Positions 13,401 to 24,314 of a stretch of DNA of 64,000 nucleotides are shown here, in pieces. The notes beneath the pieces were generated by a model. The model saw only the letters and a list, made by a program, of their open reading frames with translations. It had not been told where the DNA came from and ran no database searches. The translations under genes were made by a program, and so were the position numbers. Every line of letters begins with the position of its first letter. Position 1 is the first letter of the stretch. The stretch spans positions 62,001-126,000 of the forward strand of contig MEHQ01001235.1 in the NCBI GenBank assembly GCA_008828725.1. The letters run 5' to 3'. The stretch is from Saccharina japonica (lineage: Eukaryota; Sar; Phaeophyceae; Laminariales; Laminariaceae).

Positions 13401-14562
13401 CACAACATTGAGGCCAAGTGAACACGGAGGAAACGCGAAGCACCCTCTGAAAAACGAAAATGAGGAAGAAAATACGACAAAACACAAAGCAAACACCAGG
13501 GGCCAAGGAAGCAGTACGGGCTCTAAGAGCAACTTGGAACCTTGCCACTTGCCACACTGTCCTCACTATGACATATCGTCCTGACTATTTTCGATAGCGA
13601 GCGGTTTTCCTACAGTTGTCATCGCCCCCGTTCCCCCCCGGGAGGGGAAACATAGATGGACAGAAGAAAAGGGAAAAGAGCGAGGGGTCAAACACAACGA
13701 GAATAGCACAAGGAGAGGAATGCCTGCACGAAAGAGACAAGAGACAATCACACGAGAGAAGCCCAGACAAGGAAGAGAGAGCAAAGAAAATTATCCCCTT
13801 CTTCTCAAATCGTCGGTAGCGGTAGTATCGCTGTCGCGCTCCCCCGAAGGTAGATACCACAGACGAAACAAAACAAAACGTAAACACAGCCAAGCAGAAC
13901 GGGATCCAACAAATAACAAAGACCAACAGACAACAGGCTCGTGAACACGACGATACCATAACGACACATGTTGTATGTGATGTTCAACACCAAAAGCAAT
14001 GTGCACAGTACGTGCTACTTTTTTTATGTATCATCGCTTCTGAACTCACCGATCCTTTGCGGCGGTACGCTTCAGTGCCGAGGGCCCAGAGTGCCGCGGA
14101 AAACCTCGGGTTGTGCATGCTCACGGACACCGGGTTTCTCGCCGGCAGCGGCGGGTTGAAGCCCGTCTCTCCAAAGAGAGACTTCAAGTTCTGTCGAAGG
14201 TAGGCGTTGAGGGCGACTTCCTTCGCCGACAGCCCCAGCGTGTCCGCATCCGCCCACCGATCTAGGATATGGTTGCGCTCCTGCGTCAGCTTGTCAAGGG
14301 TCCACCGGTGTTGTTGGACGCCCACCAAGCTATCGTCACGGGCCGTAGCGTTGGCGCCCACCATTGGGGTTGGCGGCATTGTGCAAGATCCGGCGTTCAC
14401 TCCTGGGCGTACCACCACCTCGACATTGGCACCATGTATATCGTCCCCAGCGCTCGACGCTGTCTTGTTGTCCATATGATACCGCGGGACGAATCGAACC
14501 AATAGTGTACGCGATGATTGCTGCTGCTGCTGCTGCTCTGTAGGTCGGCTGCCGAAGTGCAC
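1..14562 (-). CDS. AhpD/CMD-like protein, copy A, 3' end outside window
   Basis: Paralogue of the gene at 29834-48063, with the same exon order and phases: 14050-14562, 6024-6287, about 1755-2089 (contains an assembly gap), 505-679, <1-214. Exon 2 keeps the Glu-x11-Cys-x2-Cys-x3-His signature (ECPHCAYIH around the Cys pair) and has four extra residues (AAAGS against E) after the His helix. Exons 1, 2, 4 and the visible part of 5 are open without stops, so the copy looks functional, but exon 3 is interrupted by poly-G and 187 N. Introns differ strongly in length from copy B (7.8, about 3.9, 1.08 and 0.29 kb). The first Met of the open frame gives a 171-codon exon 1 with a six-Gln run; the Met at residue 30 (MDNKTASS) aligns with copy B and may be the true start. 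Role as for copy B. Confidence 0.75.
215..504 (-). other. Copy A intron 4, almost entirely poly-A (T-rich on the coding strand)
   Basis: Positions about 235-470 are more than 80 per cent A on the plus strand. Open frames read through it are Phe homopolymers and are not genes. Acceptor and donor match those of copy B. Confidence 0.7.
505..679 (-). CDS. Copy A exon 4
   Basis: 175 bp, same length and phases as copy B exon 4. Reads FVSQSEEGPMFPLPVRMMMK and ends KVRAGKVFREINK at a GTAAAC donor. Acceptor CTCGTTAG after a C/T-rich tract. Confidence 0.78.
1395..1570. repeat. A-rich tract in copy A intron 3
   Basis: Roughly 175 bp of A-rich sequence with scattered G, C and T. It produces Lys/Phe-rich spurious frames. 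The rest of intron 3 (680-1754) shows no gene. Confidence 0.7.
1755..2089 (-). CDS. Copy A exon 3, interrupted by poly-G and assembly gap
   Basis: The 3' part reads HTLLPHS..KPEQVPEVLGTAMLFSI then NRVVD and ends CAG/GTAAAT, matching copy B exon 3. Upstream the exon runs into poly-G, 187 N (1885-2071) and more poly-G; a GACTAG acceptor with a TCC-rich exon start is visible at about 2089. In copy B only about 20 bp separate the equivalent points, so the true exon is probably close to 125 bp and the gap may be an assembly artefact. Confidence 0.6.
1885..2071. other. Assembly gap flanked by poly-G
   Basis: 187 N, preceded by about 18 G and followed by 11 G. It falls inside copy A exon 3. Confidence 0.95.
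2985..3240. repeat. Degenerate minisatellite, about 60-bp unit
   Basis: About four diverged units containing AACGATGATGATGTTCAG and AGCGATGTTCC plus a CCTAAAACGATG segment. Located in copy A intron 2. Confidence 0.6.
4418..4464. repeat. CAG/TAG trinucleotide microsatellite
   Basis: A run of AGC/AGT triplets including about 11 consecutive CAG units, in copy A intron 2. Read on the other strand it gives a poly-Cys frame, which I do not regard as coding. Confidence 0.85.
6024..6287 (-). CDS. Copy A exon 2, AhpD active-site exon
   Basis: 88 codons, phase 0 at both ends. Begins LSRCQKEVVALG after a CAACAG acceptor and ends MPCT at a GTGAGC donor. It keeps Glu7, Cys19, Cys22 and His26 and adds a Cys at residue 4. 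Four codons more than copy B follow the His helix. Confidence 0.85.
7200..7600. repeat. Degenerate minisatellite, about 28-33-bp unit
   Basis: Recurring CACCCACCAGCACACTGTGA-like units (for example near 7413, 7447, 7470, 7530) with variable spacing. The open frame across it is an effect of the repeat. Confidence 0.6.
11238..11258. repeat. (TA)n microsatellite
   Basis: About ten TA units. Similar runs at 11703-11722 and 12789-12810 lie in the same intron. Confidence 0.8.
12100..12195. repeat. G-rich tract
   Basis: Runs of 6 to 17 G broken by single A/T/C, with potential to form G-quadruplexes. It lies just before a pyrimidine tract. Confidence 0.7.
12225..12480. repeat. C/T-rich (polypyrimidine) tract
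   Basis: About 250 bp of mostly T and C with CCTTTTTCCCT-like units. Frames through it (Phe/Pro/Ser-rich) are low-complexity artefacts. Confidence 0.75.
12985..13305 (+). mobile_element. tRNA-derived SINE, family S1
   Basis: The 5' end GTCGCCCCGTGGTTACGCTC resembles a tRNA A box, with GAGTTCGATTCC (B box) about 50 bp further. The body is shared with copies at 40611, 44583, 45374 (minus) and 45398: GTGGGTAGGC..ATTCGACGCGAGTCGACGA, TCTTCTCGCGA and GGGCGACGACAATA. The tail ends in an A-rich stretch. Confidence 0.7.
14050..14562 (-). CDS. Copy A exon 1 (N-terminal region)
   Basis: Up to 171 codons. A CAG-encoded Gln run lies at residues 9-14. Conserved blocks shared with copy B are ERNHILDRWADADTLGLSAK and SVSMHNPRFSAALWAL; the exon ends RRKGS at a GTGAGT donor. 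The reading frame is open. Divergence from copy B is high in the first 80 residues and low after that. Confidence 0.8.
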
Positions 14563-14649
14563 CCTCCAGGGACTTCTGGAGGAGGATCCGGTTCGAAAGA
14601 ACGGTATACAGGTACTCTATGTATACAAAATGTATGCAGGAATCGGTGA

Positions 14650-14690
14650 GTTTGGGGGAGCGGGACGGTCCAGCGTGCAGTAGTATTCTA
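14650..14690 (-). promoter_or_regulatory. Conserved upstream GC-rich motif, copy A
   Basis: GGGAGCGGGACGGTCCAGC (plus strand), then GCAGTAGT, about 100 bp upstream of the copy A start. The block is repeated about 120 bp upstream of copy B as GGGGGCGGGGCGGTCCAGC. It is one of the few parts of the two 5' flanks that still align, so it may be a promoter element. Confidence 0.35.
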
Positions 14691-15292
14691 CCAGTAGATG
14701 TTCTGTCACGGCTGGGTTCTTGCTCTCACTTCATGTTCTCAATGTAAGTCCGCTTATTACTGACTGTTGTTGTATGTTCAGGTGAATATTCGTATATAAT
14801 GTACCTGAAACATCGGTAACATCGGCCCGAAACCTCGGGCGGTGTAGTCTGTTCTTTTTACACCCAACAACGTTCAGCGCACCCAAACAATTGCATTTCG
14901 GACGAAGTAAAAAAAACCCACGGGCTACTATTACTACTGCTGTACGCGGTGTAGAAAGAAAGGACCGTCATAGTCTTACAGTATAATAGTATGTTGGTGA
15001 CCAGAAAAATGGACAAGGGGTTCCTTTGAGTGTTGGGTATCCCTAGCATCCCTGGTTGTTGTTGTTGTTGTTGTTGTTTTTGTTTATATGGCGTTTACAG
15101 GGGTGTTCATTCGAGAATGCCCTGTTTTGTCCAGGTTCTGTCATTCATTGGTTGTATGAGAGAACCACCCAAGATAACAATCCACCCGCCGTTTTTTCCC
15201 AACGATGCGCTGAGTGAACAAAATAATCGCTTTCCCTACTCGTACGATTTTATACATTTGTTTCATCACCTACAGTAGTTTGCTCGATCACC

Positions 15293-16518
15293 CACATTAT
15301 TTGGCTTTAGAGTTCACTGCCATGGAAATTTCCATGGAAGTTATTTACTTCTTGGAAGTTGTTTCACTTCCATGGAGGAAACAATTCCATGGACGTAAAA
15401 CTAGAGAAGTAACTTTATTTCCACTGAAGTGTTTGTACTTCTTTGATGGAAGTTGGGTTTACTTCATATATGGAAGTTCCTCTAATAGAATGGTATTTGA
15501 TCGAATCTTCCATTGAACCTTCCAGAAACTCCCATGGAAGCTTTCATCAACTTCCATAGAAGCAAGGGTGTTCCCATAAAAGTTGGATGCACTTCTTCAG
15601 AGGAAGTTGTGTAAACTTGCATAGAATCTGCCTCTATGGGATATTTCTCTTTGTCGTTGGCACTTGGTAACTTGACACCGCAGTGGGCCCTTCCCTTTTA
15701 GAACCTTGTTCCCACCTACAAGGTGCAGTCGTGTAGTCTTAAGCAAATAGCGTTTCCTGATTGGCCAATGCTACGCAAAAATGGGTTTCCATTCATTGGG
15801 TGCATTACGATGCTAATAAAATGGAGCGATATGATTGGTGAATGCTAAGCAGATCTGGCCCGGTGCATGGCAGACTCGCCGGGTTCAAGTATTCCGCTGC
15901 AGGAGCCGCTGGAGGCCCACCACCCACCCGCTTTGATCCCAGACACCCCACTGGTCGTTCACAGACATGTCCATGGAAGCGTCCATGCAAGTAATTTTTC
16001 TTTCATAGAAGTAAAGTTCTACTTACTTCCATGGAGGAATTAAAGTTTTACTTACTTCCATGGAAGTAAAAAACAATCAATGGAAGTAAGATTTAGTTCC
16101 ATGGAAGTAAACCAACTTCCAAGGAATATGTAATTAATTGTTTACTTCTACTTGCTCTTCTATGAAAAGGGAGTCTATGATGGAAGCTGGTGGGAGGAAT
16201 GGGATTCGGTGGCCTCTTCTTATGGAAGTTCGTGTCAGTTTAGGTTACTCGTGGAAGTAGGCTGAAGTCTATAGGGGAATATGGAAGCTCCTGGCAGCTT
16301 TTCCAACTACCGGACCGTGTTTGTGGAATCTTCAATGAATGCAAGTTGGTGGAAGCTTCCACTTCCCCAACTGTAACAGCAGACGTTCCCACTTGCTTCC
16401 ATGGCCGTAAACAAATACTTCCTCCATCGACGCCCAAACTCTTTCATAGAGGAAGTGGTTTTATTTTTATTGAAGTTTCTTCCATGTAAGTAAATACGTA
16501 CAGCAAGGGAAACAATGT
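15293..16518. mobile_element. Palindrome-array element I (TTCCATGGAA family)
   Basis: Starts ACATTATTTGGCTTTAGAG and ends AAACAATGT. It has two fields (15311-15640 and 15968-16498) of imperfect repeats of TTACTTCCATGGAAGTAA, a perfect palindrome when intact, around a diverged central part (15660-15965) that keeps a CAGTGGGCCC block. No transposase frame is visible. The end motifs are shared with elements at 17353 and 52407. Confidence 0.6.
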
Positions 16519-17352
16519 AGTGGACCCGGTTTGCGGTATCCTTCAAATTGCTTTCTCGGTAAGGATTCCGAACACATGGCCTTTTTTCGATATATTTTTA
16601 TCTCAATTAACTCACATCTGTATTATTCCAACAACTCAGAAAGCACATTAAATATTGTTCTAGACACAATGCGATAGGTACTATTCCATCTTTAATTCCG
16701 GATAGTGGTTGTCATAGGCTATACGATACAACTTGTGTTTGGGCGAAATATGTTGATTCTGGGCGGCGATGGAAGTTTTTCCGGCGCATATTGTTATTAT
16801 TTGCCCGTTCTACGTTTTGTTTTTTTCTTCCAAGTTTTCCGGTAAGGACAAAAACAACGAACGGGAAAAACCACCTCTCACTGTCCATAATTATTAGTAA
16901 TCATGACCAAAACAAGTTGCATTATGTATTTGATGGCCGAAAGCCTATCACAACAATTATCCGGTATTAATAGGTGATTTCGGTATCTATTAAGAACAGT
17001 CTAGCACCAGGTATATGTTTTTCTTAGTTGTCGGAATGCATATATATCTTGATAATTAGCTCTTGGGGTTCTTACCGAAAAAACAATTTATTGTAAGGAT
17101 ATCCCACCAGCAAAGCCGTAACAAAATCCAAAATCGTCGGAAAGCAGTTTTTCGCGTTTTCTCACGGTAGGGATTGTGGGATAAAAAACAGAGCTTTTCC
17201 ACGGTGTAGCACCGAATCACGGTGTTTTGTTTTTACTTGCAGAATCCTACGGCGCGGTGCGGTGCGGTGAGGATTTTAGTTTTGGTGACTAGTACGATGC
17301 GGTGCGGTGCGGATCCCCGTTGTACGACGCGGTCTAGTCTATACGGTCTTCC

Positions 17353-18053
17353 ACATTTTTTAACTTTTTAGTTCACTTCCATGAAATTTTCCACGAAAGT
17401 TATTTTCACTTCCTCCATGGAAGTAAACATTACTTCCTCGAAAGTTTTTTTTACGTTCAATTACTTCCACGAAAGTTTTATTTTACTTCCATGAAAGTAA
17501 AAGTTACTTCCACGAAAGTTTTTGTTACTTTCACGGAATTAACATTTACGTCCATGGAAGTTTTCTCACTTCCATGCGATTGCATCGGAAGTAGAGTGTG
17601 TTTATACTTCCATGGAAGAAAAACATAAAAGCGGAGGCATGAATTCACCCCAGTTGCTACACCGTCCCACCCAAAGTGGGCCCATCCCGATTACCTAAAA
17701 TGTGGACCAATTACAAACGGGATATTCAAGACCGTGTAGCACGCAGCGAGGAACCACACTAGACCTGTCTAGTGGCCGAAGGCCCTCTTTAAACGGAAAC
17801 TTCCACGGAACCATGAAAGTGTTTTTACTTCCATGGAAGTAAATACGGTTTACTTCCATGAAAGTTTTCACATACAAGTCAATTCTTCCATAAAACGTTT
17901 ATTTACTTTCATGGAAGTAACATTTAACTTCGAAACTTCCATTGAAATAAATTTACTTTCATGGAAGTAAAAGTACACTTCCATGAAGTAAAAACACTTT
18001 CATGAAAGGATTTTTATACTTCCATGGAAGTAAATGAAAAATACAAATAATGT
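17353..18053. mobile_element. Palindrome-array element II with conserved core
   Basis: Begins ACATTTTTTAACTTTTTAG, then TTCACTTCCATG; ends GAAAAATACAAATAATGT. Two fields of ACTTCCATGGAAGT-like units (17372-17625 and 17800-18035) flank a core at 17628-17806 (TACACCGTCCCACCCAAAGT, GGGCCCATCCCGA, GACCTGTCTAGTGGCCGAA). The same core recurs at 59800-59985 and inverted at 63675-63860. About 700 bp, non-coding. Confidence 0.7.
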
Positions 18054-20573
18054 GGTAGACCCAGTCTATACCACCAGTCAGCTCGTATACTAAAATACTG
18101 ATATCAACAGTATCGACAAGTAGCACCCACCCGCAGTAAACTCATTCCTGTACAAATTCTTTAATATGTCTAAAACAGAAATAAAATAAACAAAGAAGAA
18201 ACGGAAGAGAATATATACGACGTATAATATGTAAAAGAAGTAAAATATAAACACCTCGCACGAGTATTTATATAAGGGAAGGCAGGTATTTATATATACA
18301 ATGCATACGTACGTACGTAATCACGACTGACTTTCCAAATTTGACAACGCCAAAACAATATGGACCCCTTTCGAGTTCCCTGAAGCGTCCGACGTACGCG
18401 GTCCACCACCGCACGCAACCTGGCGATAAGTGTGTTACACATGTCCTGCTGTTAATAGCGACAGCTGCGCGATATTTTATCGAAGGTGTGCAGCAGTACT
18501 TAGATTGCGCGCCAGTCTGTAGATAGATGCAGGTAAGCATAGATGAGTACACTTCGTGAGTAGATAGCATAGGAAACGTTAACTACAGTACATAAATTTG
18601 TACGTTTATATATACAAGGCGCTTCGCGGACGGTTCTGTCCGCTTCGCTCGTTCATCAAGGAGGCAACATGGTATGAAAATAGGAAGTCACAGATGGCAC
18701 AGAAAATAAGGAGGAAAAAGGCGACTTGCAAATACCTAAAGCTACATGCTCCAGGACAACAAAGCTATATGTTCGAAAGAGAAAGCGCGGGACCACGGCA
18801 CACAACGAGGCGCTCCGCTGCCTGCTGGGTGTGATTTGTGCTTTTTTTCTTGGTTTTATATATGTATATGTGTGATGCTTCGTATAGTATAATGTAATAT
18901 ATTGTACGGCAAAATGTACACGGCAAACGGGACAACAAAAACAAAAGTTTGAAAATAAAACAAATCGGCGCGGCTGGCAAACTTCGTGCGAGAGGTCCAG
19001 ACAGAGCTCATCAGCGTTTCTCAGCCTTCGCAACCATTCAGAGTGATGATATATGCAGCCTCGAAGATTTGGTGCCATCTCGTTCCGTGCAAGGCGAGTT
19101 ATCATCGGCCGCGCATGATGCTGCGTGCGCAAAGCACCACTCTCTTTTGGATGAATCAAATAAAATAATCGAAGAAACAAGGAAGAAAAACAAATCCAGG
19201 ACCGATCCCGAAAATATCATTTGGGCAATTAGCTGATAGTAGGCTGAGAGGCGAGGGATGTGTCAAGCCTGGCCTCCGAAGTGGGGGAGACAAACGTATG
19301 AATGTCTATATAAACAGTAGGTATACTTTGGTATCTGTGGCTATACGGTATATCGACCATGCCATGGGTGGTGGTACGATTTCAGCACACATGTTACAGC
19401 ACAGTAGTACCTGGTATACTGCTGTGTAGTTGAATAACTCTCCTGGGTATGTTGACCCTGGATCGTTTATTATTCCCCGGCGAGCTGCGAATTTTAACAA
19501 ACGAAGGAAGGCTCTGGCTGGCGGGGTTTTCGTTGTGGAAACGACCCGTCCCGGCAATCTTAGTTACTGTAGTAAGCTTTACTTCGGCGACTGACTAATG
19601 ATGTTATTCTTTCTTCAAAAAGAAAAGGAGTACGGGGGGAAATACTGTGGGCGAAGAACGTAAACCTTCATTCTTCGCGAGCTCCTCTTGTTGTACTGTA
19701 TTGCAGCTGGTGGTGCGATGTTTATATAGTGTGGACCAGGGCATTCATCTTGATGATTAAATGTTGCGCTGCTGGGCCGCCAGAGGCCATGTGTGCGTCT
19801 TGCCGCTCATTCTAAATTTCGAGCGCTGCAGAATGTGTTCGCCGTTTCGAGCGCGGCAATTGTTTTCACGGTACATAGATAGGCGGAAACAACATTTGTG
19901 GTGGGTGGGTGCGGTTTCGCCACCACAGGCGATATTTGCTTTGAAGCCACCGTTTCACTTTTCACTGAGATTCGGGAGGCATCAACGAACATGTTTTTGT
20001 AGCTATTTCTGGGCGTAAAATCACGCATACCTCGTACATCGCTTCTTCTTTTTTGCCTGCGGCTGCCCTTCGCGGGATGCGCAAAACAAAATGGCTTTCC
20101 TCTCGAGGTGACACGCGCCGGAGACCTACTTAATGCCCTGGTATTTACTACGAAAGACATTATCTTTCTTCTGTACCAGGTATTAGTAGCTTACGTATGA
20201 TATGGACTTCGACTGCTGTATGTATGACGATGGATTCTCTCAAAGTATTGTCTCGGGGGGGCCAAGGTAGGGACGATAATATGCTACAGTAGTAATCGGA
20301 ACCCACAAATGGACCCAAAAACCTTGTGCCCCCTTTGCTTAAACACTGCCTTGTAATTGGTTTTGATTACTACTGCTAACTGTGTTTTCCACCGTACTAC
20401 AGGTAATAGCTCATTTTCCTGAAATCTGCTTGTAGTGGTACGAGGAATGCATCTTGTGCCGCGATCATATCACAGTTCTGCAGTTCCTATAATACTGGAT
20501 TGGTCTTTTGCGAGCGACTTGAATATACATATATTAATAGTGATGACGTGAAGACCCTTTGGTGGTGGGTGCT

Positions 20574-20916
20574 GTTATAAGGATTACCTTGGGCTGGGTA
20601 ATCGATCGATCTTTTACCCCTATAGCTCAGCGGTAATACCCTCACATTTGGCGTCGTCGGCAGGACACGGGTTCGAATCTCACTTCGAACGTTTCTTTTT
20701 TCAGAAACGCTTGCGCGTGCGTCCCCAAAAAACACGTCTCCCTGGTTCCCCAGGTATTGAAACGGAGCGGGTAGGTCAACGTACGGCCGTATACGGTACC
20801 GACGTCCCAAATATCCCGCCGTTGAGAGGGGGGGAGAGTGTTATAAGGATTACCTTGGGCTGGGTAATCGATCGACCTTTTACCCCTATAGCTCAGCGGT
20901 AATACCCTCACAGTGC
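20574..20916. mobile_element. tRNA-like direct-repeat element, locus 1
   Basis: A 77-bp direct repeat (about 20574-20653 and 20839-20916) starts TGTTATAAGGATTACC and ends TAATACCCTCACA. It contains an A box (TAGCTCAGCGG). Only the first copy continues into a B box (GGGTTCGAATC, 20670-20680). The second stops at the point where a tRNA anticodon loop would be. Stems of the tRNA-like part are poorly paired, so it is not a working tRNA gene. The same layout, inverted, is at 55095-55450. Confidence 0.5.
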
Positions 20917-21623
20917 CCAACCAACTTTGCTGTTGTTAGCATACAAGGTACCTGCAGGTGTTGGCGCTGTGCCCTGTCGACGCGCCGCAGCGCAGCAATG
21001 CCTATTGTTTTGCCCATACGTGATGCGCGTTGTTACTCTATTCTATACTGATATTACAATACTTACATATTAGTCCACCGTATTGCAATGGCTCACCCGC
21101 GCAATGGCCCCTCACGTGTGATGGGTCTGATGCAAGCTATATCAGCATGTTCATCGCGATGTCTGCTCAAATCGAGGGGCGAGGGATCTGTCTCAGCCGC
21201 GATTCCTGACGATCCTGATTTTCTTGGTCAACGTCGCACGTGGATCGATACACTGTAGCAGTACTGGCTGTATGTATAATGTTCGCAATGCTCGATATAC
21301 TGTTCTAGGCCGACCGCGCCCCTAGACTTTCTCTCTCGGCTGGATGATGGAACTTCAACGTACGCGCTTCGTTTTCGCTCCGCCATGTAGAAGTTCGAAG
21401 CCGTGGTTGACGGCGCCTGCAAGGGTAGAACGTAGAGAACCCCTGGGTCCGCGAAATACATAACGCCTGTCACTTAGCAATACGGGATACGGTTAAATGC
21501 CGGCGATTCAATGCTTCCAAGTGTATAAGTTTGACCACGATGGGTCCAGGATAGGCTGTGACACTTGCGGCTGCGCTGGGGTCCGAATCTCGGCTGGTGT
21601 TTTTATGCATTCGACTACTGCTG

Positions 21624-21922
21624 TACAGTACCGGCCCGCTCATAACAAAGGAAAACTAACAAGAAAGTCAGCCCGAAAATTTGAAAAAAAAATAAGAAAC
21701 CTCTCAGCCTACTGTAGATCTTTAAGAAAGTGACACCTTCCTGTGGCGGGCCTGGGCCCAAGCCACCATTCATTGTGCAATACTACAGCAGTAGGGAAAA
21801 CGTATTATCGGGGACCAAGATAAGAAAGCGCAACATAAAAAAGTGTGCTTTCGCGCGCACCTAGAGTAAGGAAGTCAGCCTGAAACCGATTTCAGGTTTC
21901 TTATGACAGGGCCGGTACGGTA
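21624..21922. mobile_element. MITE-like element, TACCGGCCC family, copy 1
   Basis: Ends TACAGTACCGGCCCGCTCAT and its near reverse complement ..GGGCCGGTACGGTA. About 299 bp, no coding. AAGAAAGTCAGCC/GAAACC motifs inside are shared with 45855-46035. Confidence 0.6.
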
Positions 21923-22196
21923 TATTATCTGAGGCTTCTCCCGTCACCGAATATGTGAGAGCTAGAGTTGGGAAATACTGTTGCAAATCGACAAGCAGTG
22001 GGAATGCTGACCCTAGCTATGCGTGATACAAACGGAAGCACGTACCGGGGGGAGAGAAGGGACGAGACCTGTTGCGACGGCTTGCCCAGACGGCTGCCGA
22101 GGGCAAAAGCTCTCTTACGTACCGGTTGATGATTGATGAGCTGGAAAATGTTGTTCCTAAACTACTGTAGCATGCGTTACCACTCTGCACCGAAAT

Positions 22197-22466
22197 GACT
22201 GGTGCTACGGTAGGGGGGGTCGCTTTTGAGCTTATTATTTTCACCGGATGAGAGCCACTCCACCGAGTGGCCACCATCTTTCTTCGCGCTTTTTCAAGTC
22301 TTAACGCTTTACGCTCTCGAGATATGCACCACCATGGTATGCGTGCTAACTCTGCGACAACAACATATTCCTGCGTCCAGTTTTGAGTGAGGTACACAAC
22401 CCCTCGCCCGAGTGGAGTAAACGTGGTAGTGAAAATCAGGCTACACCCCCTACCGTAGCACCAGTC
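22197..22466. mobile_element. MITE with perfect 21-bp TIR
   Basis: 270 bp. Both ends carry GACTGGTGCTACGGTAGGGG (plus one further G) as perfect inverted repeats, flanked by AAAT on both sides (possible 4-bp duplication). Related CTACGGTAGGGG-type ends are seen at 53857-54090. Confidence 0.7.
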
Positions 22467-22994
22467 AAATATGATAAACGTGTTAGTCTAATATGAATGT
22501 ATAAAAGGCTTTCTATATTTAGGGACAGAGCGGTGTATCGCATGTTGTTTCGTATATTTATTTATGTGGAAATCAGAATAAACGTCTTATTTTGTTCACT
22601 TTCGTTCGTTATATACGAAGTAGTATATTCGATATTGCGGCAATGCTACCTCTACAGCGAGGATCGCAACATTAACATTGCCTTGGTTCTTCTGTATTTT
22701 TTTGTGTTTTGCATGGATAACACCTCAATCGCGCACATACTGAAATGCTTACTGGAACCTTACGTTTCGTGTTTTCGTAGTTCGGACGTACTATTACTGA
22801 ATTACTGAAATCCAGAGTATGGCCGACCCGCCATTGTGGCGGAGAGGCCCAATCTAGTCCGTAGTATGGTATCTCTAGAATCCAACCCCATAGCATCGAG
22901 TGGCGTTTCGTCGCCGAAGGGAAGATCTGTGGTCGTCAGCAGAAGCTGTTCCACGCATTTTACCAAGATCGCTCAAAAGGTCTGGATCTTCCAA

Positions 22995-23095
22995 CTCAAC
23001 ACGATACCAATCAATCTACCGAAAGTCGTAGAGTTCCGCACCATTCGACACGACACCAATCAATCTACCGAAAGTCGTAGGGTTCCGTGCCATTT
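22995..23095. repeat. Tandem duplication, about 51 bp
   Basis: ACCAATCAATCTACCGAAAG followed by TCGTAG.GTTCCG.GCCATT occurs twice in tandem. Confidence 0.75.
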
Positions 23096-23384
23096 TGGAC
23101 GTAGGTACTAAAGCTGTCTGTGAGCCCGTAGGTTCGCGCTGTACAAACATATACACTACAGGAGCACAGAGATCGCTGGGTCACCTCGAAGCCACAACTC
23201 GTTTCCAAAAGCAACTGCTACTGTATAACGAGAAGGATCACGAGGAGAGCCCTGTGATACTGCTATAGTTGTCAAATGCCAAGCGTCCTCATCGCTGGAG
23301 ACGCTGCAACATCAATACACAAGAGGATTCGTCGAGTGAAGGTGTGCCGCGGGGCCCGGTCATCGCTTCGTCCGTGCTGGCTGA

Positions 23385-23660
23385 GAAGTAGTATATCTTG
23401 CGGACTCTCCACAGCCGCCAGGAACGGCTTGAAGAGGAAGTGCCTCTCCACATGGGGTTGCAGCAATCGATGCCAAATAGGAACGACTTCAGGTATTTGG
23501 GGGACGTACGTGTGTTCTTTCGGCTCACCAAGGTCGATAAGTATCTCTTGCGGGCTTTCCACAGCCACCATCAACGGCTTGAAGAGGAGAACTACCTCCT
23601 CGCCACGTGGGTTGCAGCAATCGATGCGAAATAGCGACGAATTCAGGTAGCTGGGGGGTG
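23385..23660. repeat. Tandem duplication, about 165-170 bp unit
   Basis: Two units share ACGGCTTGAAGAGGA, GGGTTGCAGCAATCGATGC and CTCACCAAG. Minus-strand frames cross both units (GIDCCNP / ISHRLLQP), but no domain is recognised. Confidence 0.65.
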
Positions 23661-24314
23661 TTCTGTCGACTCACCAAGTATGTTGTAGAGGGCAATTTGA
23701 AGTCCAGATCAAGGAGGGCGTGTGCACGGGTCATGTTGGCTGACGATCGCATCTCGTCCCCGCCCTTCAGCACCTAGAGTTTAGCCGTGCCCGTAGCGAG
23801 CTTCGTTCGAATAGCACCCATGTACGTGCGCGTATCGAGCCCCCAGATGTTGACCGAAGCACGGTTATAATGCCATTTCAAATAAATTGTGGTGCAGCTC
23901 TGTGCTGGCGCTAAAACCCAACACCCTCGTCGTCGGGACGAGGTCGGATTTCAGGATTCATCAGCGATAATCTGGTGAAGGAAGTCACAGCAGTCAATAC
24001 TCCTAACTGCTGCTGGTTTATCTGCCACCTCGCCTGCATTATTTTAGAAGTCTCGTCTAACTCTGCAAACTGGCAAACACAAAACATGCCCCGCCCCGGC
24101 AATCGTATAGGTTCGCGAGCAGCAAACGGTTAACCACTGTTTGTCTGTCTCGGGGCTTTATTGCTTTCTCGTCGACCCCAGGTGGAAGAACCGGCACTGC
24201 TGCTTCGAAGAGCTTCTTCCCTCGCCGGGTAGCGATATCCTGTTTCTTTATTCGTAGTATAGTGTCGTACTGCAATGCCATACGAAGTAATACATGTACA
24301 TCTTTGCTTGTTAG

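Larger units (their letters stand above)
6288..14049 (-). other. Copy A intron 1 (7.8 kb)
   Basis: Contains a stretch homologous to copy B intron 1 (7027-7190 with 37225-37370), a degenerate minisatellite (7200-7600), (TA)n runs near 11240, 11705 and 12790, a pyrimidine tract (12225-12480) and a SINE (12985-13305). From 7700 to 11900 I see no credible gene on either strand. Confidence 0.6.

Noticed and set aside
20618-20690. Functional tRNA gene
   Set aside because: A and B boxes are present, but the acceptor, D and T stems do not pair properly.
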